Below are positions 56,401 through 64,000 of a stretch of DNA of 64,000 nt, in pieces. The notes beneath the pieces were generated by a model, which was not told the origin of the DNA, ran no database searches, and saw nothing but the letters and a program-made list of their open reading frames with translations. Both the position numbers and the translations under genes were made by a program. Position 1 is the first letter of the stretch; every line of letters begins with the position of its first letter. This stretch comes from Apoderus coryli (lineage: Eukaryota > Arthropoda > Insecta > Coleoptera > Attelabidae), in NCBI GenBank assembly GCA_911728435.2, contig OU452215.1:186001-250000 (forward strand), given 5' to 3'.

Positions 56401-57231
56401 GAAATTCTAAACAAAGATTTATTATTAATTCAGCTTCTTCCTCATTAAGATGTTCTAGACGTAGTTGAGATAAAATTAATTCTCTCCTATCTTCATTTTG
56501 ATTTATATTAAAATTTAAAATTTGACTTGACTCTGTAGTTTCTAATTTTTCAAATTCAAATTCATTTTCAAAAATTTTAATTTCTTTTTCTGTTTCGTTT
56601 GCATTTAAAACACTTGTTAAAAATTCACCATTCTGATTAATTTTAACAATAGAATTTGGAATTAATAAATTATTTTCAATTTTCTTAGCTAACAAGACAC
56701 ACTCTGTATTGAAATATTTATTTGTTTTAAACTTACAAATCTTTTCTGTACGTCCTTCTATATTTTGCTTATTAATGAAAATTTGATATTCCTCTTGAGG
56801 TCTATTACGAGTTATTGTACTGAACAATGGTACTGTTTTAAAATTAGTTATCAGCTGTTTATTTTTTATGTCTATTTTACATTCGTAAAATTCTAAAAAG
56901 TCTGCACCTATTAAACCATCAAAATCAATATCTAGATCACAAATATAAACTTTAAGTGGTATATCGCAAAAATAAATAAAGACTGATTCTGTTATAATAA
57001 CCTTTTCATTTGTAATTCCTTTAATAGAAAGGTATTCTTTATTACGTTTATAATTTTTATTTTCAATTACTTTTGGTTTAAAAATGGTTACACATGCTCC
57101 TGTGTCGATTAAATAATTATAAGTTTTTGTAATGTCTTTTATGTAATAATAAGTATTCGAAAGCGTATATAAAGTTACATGTGATGGTTCCGCATTTGGG
57201 TTGTTTCCGAGGCATTTAACCGAAAATTTTC
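53413..57231 (-). pseudogene. pol: Gypsy pol: protease, RT, RNase H, integrase (copy 1, broken)
   Basis: The -1 frame relative to gag opens at about 57231. Protease has LIDTGA (about 57100). RT shows [14 protein letters not shown] (about 56085), [13 protein letters not shown] (about 56020) and YMDD (about 55845), then RNase H with TTDASAFAIG (about 55400). Integrase has the HHCC finger (CEICHKTK, about 54305), D-D-E residues (INIDILEV; HCDGGKEF; SNGSLERFH) and a GPF/Y-like module (NKFNGPFDI, about 53530). Defects: TGA at 55874-55876, ten codons before YMDD; TAA at 55214-55216; and a T-run length change near 53558. The last stop is TAA 53413-53415. Non-functional as it stands. Confidence 0.92.
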
Positions 57232-58221
57232 ATCTTCTTCATTTTCATCATCATGATTATTTACAAGATGTGTTCGAGAAGAACTTGGATTCGAATAATT
57301 ATTGTTATTAAAATTTGGTCTAGAATTACTTGTATTTTGTGTTCTAAAATTTGAGTTTTGTTGCTGTTGCTGATTTCTGAAATTAGTATTTTGTGATTGA
57401 TTTCTAAAATTTGAGTTTTGTTGTTGCTGGATTCTGGGTTCAAATTGTTGTCTTGAATTAGGATTTTGGAAATTGTTAGAGTTATTATTATATTGCATTT
57501 TACGACATTCTTGAACAGTATGTCCAGGTTTTTTACAATAATTACAAGTTTTTACATTATTTGTGAAATTATTTGGTTTTCGTGATTGTGCTTGAATATT
57601 GTTGGTATTATTAGAACGTATGCGAGATTTTTGTTGTTCAAAATAAGATAATTGTAATTCCCTTTTTATTCTATTTGTTGCTTCTAGCATAGAAAGAGGA
57701 TTACTTGCCCTAATAATATGACTTATTTTAGGATCTAATCCTGTTAATAACGTATTAAGACACATTTCTTCAACTAATGAAACTTGAGCGTTCTTTTGTT
57801 CTCTTGGTAAATTTTGTTTGTTAATAGCTGCATGTAATTTTGATAAATGAGTTTGTAGTCGAGAAACAAAATTTAATGCATTTTCATTAGAACTTTGCAC
57901 TATTTTCTGCAAGTCTTGGATTAAAGATGTTAAGTCTCTTGGATCAGCAAAATGAACATTTAGTAATTGTTGAATTTCTACCCAATGATGTAAATCTCTA
58001 GAATTTATTAATTGAGCTGCTTTGCCTTTTAATTGATTTTTAATTTTCATTGTAACTAACGGTATTTGGTTTTCTGTGCACATTTGAATTGCACAACTAC
58101 AAGAATTGATGAACGTATTAAGAGCGATCTGGTCTCCATCATATTCAGGAATTAATGAAAATATTTCTGAAAGCCTAAATGCTTCAATTTCACCTTCATT
58201 TGGATTTGTATTTTGAGCCAT
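57175..58221 (-). CDS. gag: Gypsy gag (copy 1)
   Basis: The ATG at 58221 opens 348 codons to TAA 57175-57177, intact. The first ~200 residues are the capsid-like part ([33 protein letters not shown]). A single CCHC knuckle [14 protein letters not shown] lies about residues 223-236. The tail is very rich in Gln and Asn (repeated [14 protein letters not shown] words). Gag packs the RNA genome in particles. It overlaps pol by about 57 bp. Confidence 0.92.
   Translation of the reverse strand: MAQNTNPNEGEIEAFRLSEIFSLIPEYDGDQIALNTFINSCSCAIQMCTENQIPLVTMKIKNQLKGKAAQLINSRDLHHWVEIQQLLNVHFADPRDLTSLIQDLQKIVQSSNENALNFVSRLQTHLSKLHAAINKQNLPREQKNAQVSLVEEMCLNTLLTGLDPKISHIIRASNPLSMLEATNRIKRELQLSYFEQQKSRIRSNNTNNIQAQSRKPNNFTNNVKTCNYCKKPGHTVQECRKMQYNNNSNNFQNPNSRQQFEPRIQQQQNSNFRNQSQNTNFRNQQQQQNSNFRTQNTSNSRPNFNNNNYSNPSSSRTHLVNNHDDENEEDENFRLNASETTQMRNHHM
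57223..57229 (-). promoter_or_regulatory. Candidate -1 ribosomal frameshift site, gag to pol
   Basis: A AAT TTT in the gag frame fits the X XXY YYZ slippery pattern. In the -1 frame the last stop lies a few bases upstream (TGA formed within GAT GAA), and the frame is open from here into protease. Confidence 0.7.
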
Positions 58222-58469
58222 TGTAAATTAATTTATATTTTCTCAATAATAAATGAAATAAATGAAATAACAATCTTAATTATTACAAAAATATTTTTAA
58301 AAATTACTCACATATAGAGTGTCACAAACATTTAATGTTGACTTTGTCTTGGATCGTTTGTCTTCGTTTCTTGAAAACACGTTTTTTCTTTTGTTTGGCG
58401 GTCTGGAAATCTTGAGTGTGATTGATTTTGGAAATCTTCTTTGGATTTTCCAATGAACTTCGGATTTTG

Positions 58470-58587
58470 AGCTACCACGAGCTTTGGATTGGAGCTTCAA
58501 CGAGCTTTGAATTATGAGCTGCAACGAGCTTTGATTTATGAGCTTCAACGAGCTTTGAATTATGAGCTTCAACGAGCTTTGAATTAT
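58470..58587 (-). repeat. 24-bp tandem repeats in the gypsy leader
   Basis: Four good units of GAGCTTCAACGAGCTTTGAA-TTAT type at 58492, 58516, 58540 and 58564, preceded by a degenerate one. They sit between the primer site and gag. Further right, CTGATCTGAGCGGGGC occurs twice (about 58650 and 58710). Confidence 0.88.
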
Positions 58588-58818
58588 GAATGAGCCTTAG
58601 CTCGAGCTTCTTGGAGCTGACAAGTGGCTAGTTCCACCGATATAGTGTCCTGATCTGAGCGGGGCGACTATACGATCTTGTACGGCGGCGACGAATGCAG
58701 GGTCTTGATCTGAGCGGGGCACAAGCAAAAGTCCTGATCTGACAAGACCAATGGAGTTTCACTCACTTGTTTTTAATTATTTTTTTTAATTACTTTATTC
58801 GTGATCTCCTTTTTAGAG

Positions 58819-58836
58819 ATCCTACCGACTGCGCCA
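58819..58836 (-). other. Gypsy copy 1 primer-binding site, tRNA-Ser
   Basis: On the coding strand TGGCGCAGTCGGTAGGAT, complementary to the 3' end of insect tRNA-Ser (...CCTACCGACTGCGCCA). Three bases (58837-58839) separate it from the LTR. 17.6- and 297-type elements use tRNA-Ser. Confidence 0.88.
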
Positions 58837-58839
58837 ATT

Positions 58840-59341
58840 TGTTAGAATCTTAAGGTTGGAGATTGCTTTTTAAGAATATACTTTATTAATTTAAACACAT
58901 AAAACTTTATTTTTGAACTTTAGGTTGTTACAGAATAAATTACTACTAATTATTTTATGATTATCAAGATCGACTGAATCTCTAGACTGCCGGAATTATA
59001 ATAAAAGAATCTCTCTTATCAAGACCGCCCGAATTATAATTATAGAATCTCTCTGATTTTATTTTCTTTATACTATTTATACTATTTTAAAGTGCTGAAT
59101 CAGCTAGCTTCTAGAATTTATATTATTTATGAAAATCGTAGATTTTCATATAATTATTAAATTACAACAATGTCAAATTACAATAATTCGTGCTTAATTT
59201 GTAAATATTATTCTCTTTGAAGTGTCTTTGAAAATGAAAAACAAAGGGTTTAAATTACTGGGAAATTGCGTATTAAAATTAGGAATATAATATGATAATT
59301 CAAAAATATGACGTAATAGTATATATTGATCTAATATAACA
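58840..59341 (-). repeat. Gypsy copy 1, 5' LTR (502 bp)
   Basis: Same ends as 50848-51365 but lacks one 16-bp unit near 59165. Confidence 0.94.
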
Positions 59342-60040
59342 TGTATAATGTGTTATACCTTATTAAATGTTGTTTCATTAATGTTTGTTTGGTAGCTGAA
59401 AATACATAAATGAATTAATTTTAAGTTATACAGAATTATTCGAGGAACTCTGGAATTTTAACTGTACATACATTTTTGAATTGTGTAGCATGCACAGAGA
59501 AGAATTTTTGTATTATATCTGTGATGATATATTGTATTTTGTTGTGGATATCTTTTTCATTGAATATGCTTTCTGTACTACGAGTTAACTAAAAACAAAT
59601 ATTGTGAGTATGTTGTGAAAAATCAACAAATCTGTTTACCTTGGAATTTTAACTGTTGATAAATTATGCCATAGTATAATATTTATACAGAATAACATAT
59701 TGTATTATTTCTATGACGACATGTATTTGTAGTCGATATTTTCTTCATTGAATTTGCTTTGTGTGGTATGGTTAATTTTGTGAAAAATTGTTGAATACTA
59801 CTAAAAAACAATATATATTATGAATATGTTGAAAAAAAAATTAAGAAATTTATTACCTTGGAATTTCAACTGTTCATACATTTTGGAAGGATGTATTATC
59901 TACATGGAATAACTTATTGTATTATTTCTATGATGATATATGATGTCGAGGATACCTTCTTCATTGAATTTGCTTTGTAAAGGTATTGATCAAGTTTTTG
60001 AAATATTGCCGAATACTGTTAAAAAGCTATATTATATGTA
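59342..60040. repeat. 3.7-kb non-coding repeat, copy 2, second part
   Basis: Continues copy 2 from 50843; matches about 30084-30780. It ends in ATATGTA, where the second gypsy element begins. Confidence 0.88.
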
Positions 60041-60558
60041 TGTTAGAATCTTAAGGTTGGAGATTGCTTTTTAAAAATATACTTTATTAATTTAAACACA
60101 TAAAACTTTATTTTTGAACTTTAGGTTGTTACAGAATAAATTACTACTAATTATTTTATGATTATCAAGATCGACTGAATCTCTAGACTGCCGGAATTAT
60201 AATAAAAGAATCTCTCTTATCAAGACCGCCCGAATTATAATTATAGAATCTCTCTGATTTTATTTTCTTTATACTATTTATACTATTTTAAAGTGCTGAA
60301 TCAGCTAGCTTCTAGAATTTATATTATTTATGAAAATCGTAGATTTTCATATTATTATTAAATTACAACAATATCAAATTTCAACAATATCAAATTACAA
60401 TAATTCGTGCTTAATTTGTAAATATTATTCTCTTTGAAGTGTCTTTGAAAATGAAAAACAAAGGGTTTAAATTACTGGGAAATTGCGTATTAAAATTAGG
60501 AATATAATATGATAATTCAAAAATATGACGTAATAGTATATATTGATCTAATATAACA
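60041..60558 (-). repeat. Gypsy copy 2, 3' LTR (518 bp)
   Basis: Nearly identical to 50848-51365, including the 16-bp duplication. Followed by the purine tract (ACTCCCTCTTA on the plus strand, 60559-60569). Confidence 0.93.
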
Positions 60559-60722
60559 ACTCCCTCTTATTAAAAAAAGTTAAAGCTACACAATGCTTTG
60601 ACTTTTAATAAAAATAATAAAACTTGAAATTTCTACTTTCTTTAATAAAGGAAATTGTGAACAAAATCTTAGATATAATATAGAATAATAATATAATATG
60701 AAACAAACTTATTTCTAAAACA

Positions 60723-62590
60723 TTATGCAAATGACTTATTTTCATTCATTTCAAAACCTTCTTCAATCGGTTCATTAACTCTGATTGAAGGTCGTCTTTT
60801 AGGTAAAATTTTTGTAAAATTTTCTTTAATTTGAAAAAGTCTTGTATTTGGTGGTTGAGGAGGATTATCTGATGAAGTTGTGATTCCAATACGAATTTTT
60901 CTTTTCTTTCGACATTTGCAAAATGTGTAAACAATAATAACAATAATAATTAATGTAATACTTATATAGGTAAACCAAGGTGTGTATTTTTTAATAAATG
61001 GTTCATGAATAATATCATCAATGTCTTTGGAATATTGATCTAAATTATGTTTAGCTATATCTAATTCATCAAAATTTATATTATTTAATTTTAAAGGTTT
61101 TAATTTAGGTAATTTAATTTTATCTGGAATATTTTTACAACACTCATATGGAATAATTACTGAATGAGGTTTATAAAGAAAATCAGAATTTTTAGTTTTA
61201 CTTGCTTGAATTTTTGTTGTGCCTACAAAAGCATAACAATCTGGTTGTAGAGTTAAAATTGAATTAGTTTTAATTATTTCAGAATAAGCTTTTTTTGTAA
61301 CACATTTAATATTAACTGGAAGTTGTTCACTTACTGCAATTAACCATTTATTTGTTTCTAATAAATGAATTTTATATTCTTTAGCAAAAACAAAAGATAT
61401 TTGACAACTTTCTGGAAGTTTAACTAAACCTCTGAATAATTGAACTTCACATATAGCATTATTATCAATAGGATAATGATAAATATTTCTACAAAGCATA
61501 GTTTTAAAATATAATTCTTTACATTTACTTAAATCATTTATAGGAATAAAAACATCATTTTCTTCGCTTTTAGCTATATATTTTTGATTTGTTGATAGAA
61601 TGTGATGTAGACCAGTTCGATTATCATAAATAGGAATTGGGAATAATCGAAATATTGTATATAGTTCCGGTTCTACTAATGGTATTTCTAGAATAAATAT
61701 TATTTTTGAATCTGTTTGAAAAGCTTTTAATTCGATTATATTAAGATAAGAAGCAATTGAATTTGTTGAAATAGGTAAAGGTAAATTATTTTTTTGTAAG
61801 GATTGAGATATTGATTTTAAATTTTCAATTAAGTCTTTTGGTGTTATAATTGATGTATGAATGATATTTAATCTAGCAAATGTTATTGAATTTAACATGC
61901 CATTTAAAATATTTTCAATATATGAGTATGATTCTGTTAACTTTTGTGTAATTTCAATAACTTCTAATTTTGAATTAAACCATTTTAAATTATCTGAAAT
62001 ATCATAAATTGATTGTTCTATATTTACGATATCTTCATTAAAAGTTTTCTCATCGACTTGTAATTTTCTTAAAGTTTCATTGAAGTTTTTTATTACGGAA
62101 GTAGTTACTGATATTTTTTTTTTTAAATAGTTCTTCTAATTCGTGTTCATCTTTATTTATTTTATTAATACAATTATTATAATATTCTCCATCGGAGGCA
62201 TCAAGATTACCTGTTAAATATTTCCAAACTGAACCTGCTCCGTTTATAAGTCCTCTTTTATAACGATTATTAATATCAAAAGCTAATTCTTGAAATTTTG
62301 AGTTAATACTTTGAGATACCTGAGTTAATAAATCAATATGAGATTTTACTTCTGAAAGAAAACTTAACATTCTATCATTTACTGGATTTAAATAATTATA
62401 CAGACTATTCAAAATAGTATTATTATTTTCAAACGCTACCTGTAATGCTTCAATATCATGATAAACTAATAATGTCCATTTGTCATTTGATACACGAAGA
62501 TAATCACTTTCTTGATAATAAATACCAACTGTATTCTGAATGGGTTTAAGTGAAAATTGTGTTCTAGCAACTGCACTTAGAAGTGCAAAC
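60723..62590 (-). pseudogene. env: Errantivirus-type envelope, frameshifted (copy 2)
   Basis: Same exon as 51513-53379, with acceptor at 62591. A T run at about 62114-62124 is one base longer than the matching tract of copy 1 and shifts the frame after about 100 residues of the env reading; the remainder, including membrane segment and tail, is open in the new frame to 60723. A handful of residue changes from copy 1 are seen. Not expected to give a full-length envelope. Confidence 0.9.
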
Positions 62591-62623
62591 CTGTAATTAA
62601 TAATATTTTATCAGAAAATCAAA

Positions 62624-64000
62624 TTATTTCACTTCTCTTTCTTCAAATAGTTTAAAACGATCAAAATTTATTCGTGAAGTATTATCAGAAATAGGATTGT
62701 AAATTAATGCTGAATTGTTATCAAATATTTTTAAAATATCAAAAGGACCATTAAATTTATTTGCTAGTTTATTTTTATTTGAGATTCTTTGACATATACT
62801 TTGTCTCCTACCTTAAAATTATCATTAGATTTATTTATATTTTTATCAAAGTATTCCTTGGCTTTTTGTTTCTTAAGATTAGTTCTTTGCCTTGCCATAT
62901 TATAAAAATGCTTAATCTTATTATTTAAATCTAAAATATACTTAGAAATTAATTCTTTTTCATTATAAAGAGTTTCGGGTGGTCGTCCTGAAGTATGACC
63001 AAATATTAACTCATATGGAGTGAATCCATGTGTTTGATTTACAGAATTATTATAACATATACAAGCGAAAGGTAAAATAGTTAATGGGTGATCATTAGGA
63101 TTTTCTACTTTGTTTATTCTAATCATTTCTAATAATGTTGCGTGAAACCTTTCAAGAGATCCATTTGATTGTGGATGAGCAACGCTAGAAAATGTTAATT
63201 TAATATCATATAATAAACATAAATCATTAAATATTTTATTATTAAATTCTTTTCCTCCATCGCAATGTATTCTTAAGGGGGTACCGTAATGTTGGAAAAA
63301 TATGAGTATAGTACTAGCAACTGAAATAGCTGATTTATTTTGTAAAGCATAAGCTTGTGTAAATTTTGTAAGTTCGTCTCTAATTGTTAAAACATAGTTT
63401 TTGGTTGGAACTTCTAAAATATCAATATTGATTCTTTCAAAAGGAGTTTTCGGAGTTTCAGTAATAACCAAACGATTTTTTAAATTTTGCCTATAAATTT
63501 TAGTTTTATGACAAATTTCACATTTTTTAATAAACATTTCGACATCTTTAGTTAATCCATTCCAGTCATATTTTTCTTTAATTCTACGAATTGTTTCATT
63601 GATTCCTCTGTGTAGATTTGCTTTTCCTGAATGGTAATTATCTATTATTACTTGAATTTCATCATTATCAGGAGTTATAATAATATTTTGACAAATTACT
63701 AATTTTAAATCTTTTTCTGCAAAAATAAAAGAAAACATTTCCAATATTGGGAGTTCAATATTATTTTCAACATAATATGTTTTTGATTCATTTATATCAT
63801 TAGAACATTTGTACAAAGTGACGAAAAGTCTTTCAACAGCTTCTTTAAAATGAAATGGTAGTGGAATAATATAATAACTTCGTTTATTTACTGTTTTGCT
63901 TGAAAGAATATTTATTTTATCATGACGAAAATCTGCTTCTTCTTCAAAAATATCTTCTATTATTGTATTATGTAAATCTTGAAGTCTATCTTGTTGAAAA
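62624..64000 (-). pseudogene. pol: Gypsy pol, C-terminal part (copy 2)
   Basis: The integrase region, continuing beyond the window edge: HHCC finger, D-D-E residues and the basic C-terminal module as in copy 1. No stop was seen from 64000 to about 62764. At about 62764-62780 the same homopolymer that is too long in copy 1 is here shorter by two, again putting the GPF/Y-like module out of frame; its stop would be 62624-62626. Confidence 0.88.

Larger units (their letters stand above)
50848..59341 (-). mobile_element. Gypsy/errantivirus-type LTR retrotransposon, copy 1, full length
   Basis: 8494 bp on the minus strand with target duplication TGTA at 50844-50847 and 59342-59345. LTRs at 50848-51365 and 58840-59341. 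Primer site for tRNA-Ser, leader with tandem repeats, gag, pol in the -1 frame, and env behind a splice acceptor are all present in the errantivirus order. Pol has two nonsense codons and a frameshift; gag and the env exon are open. LTRs differ by a few bases and one 16-bp unit, so the insertion is young. It interrupts the 3.7-kb repeat, which confirms its edges. Confidence 0.95.
60041..64000 (-). mobile_element. Gypsy/errantivirus-type element, copy 2, runs off the window
   Basis: Same family and orientation as copy 1, inserted 699 bp away in the same host repeat. Left flank TGTA at 60037-60040. Contains the 3' LTR, env and the C-terminal part of pol; the rest lies beyond 64000. Confidence 0.94.

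Overview
The window reads as nuclear DNA of an insect, very AT-rich and built almost entirely of transposable elements. Support for an insect or other arthropod source comes from errantivirus-type gypsy elements with a spliced env, a copia element primed by an internal fragment of initiator tRNA-Met, an RNase H-bearing LINE, a DD41D (rosa/VISITOR-type) mariner, very short GT-AG introns, and one protein with a Dan-like pipsqueak helix-turn-helix. The order cannot be settled from the sequence.

1-10238: a degenerate Ty1/copia element (target duplication GTTAC) whose 3' LTR is split by a LINE with its own 12-bp target duplication and an A tail. 10239-14336: the only probable host-type genes, namely the first half of a THAP zinc finger and an intact 195-codon psq-domain ORF with a good TATA/Inr promoter. 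A duplicated ~120-bp block lies upstream of each. 14337-19073: a non-coding repeat family marked by two hairpins, then a 131-bp tandem satellite with a six-monomer higher-order repeat.

19074-26741: a young LTR retrotransposon with 961-bp LTRs but no gag/pol, carrying an apparently intact DD41D mariner with 344-bp inverted repeats. 27131-31710: non-coding repeat DNA, several MITEs and the hairpin family again.

32035-43568 (minus strand): a decayed Helitron gene, Rep plus PIF1-like helicase. Splice sites and reading phase support at least six exons, and a second first exon lies at 47267-47378. Its introns hold an array of alternating inverted repeats, a tRNA-like sequence, a deleted mariner and a MITE expanded by internal tandem repeats.

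48113-64000: a second copy of the 27131-30840 non-coding DNA, interrupted by two gypsy/errantivirus elements in the same orientation, 699 bp apart and both preceded by TGTA. The first is complete from LTR to LTR, with an open gag, a broken pol and an open env exon. The second runs off the window and has a frameshifted env.

No rRNA, functional tRNA, CRISPR array or bacterial-type operon was seen. Exon models, family names and degrees of LTR identity come from reading by eye and were not confirmed by alignment software.
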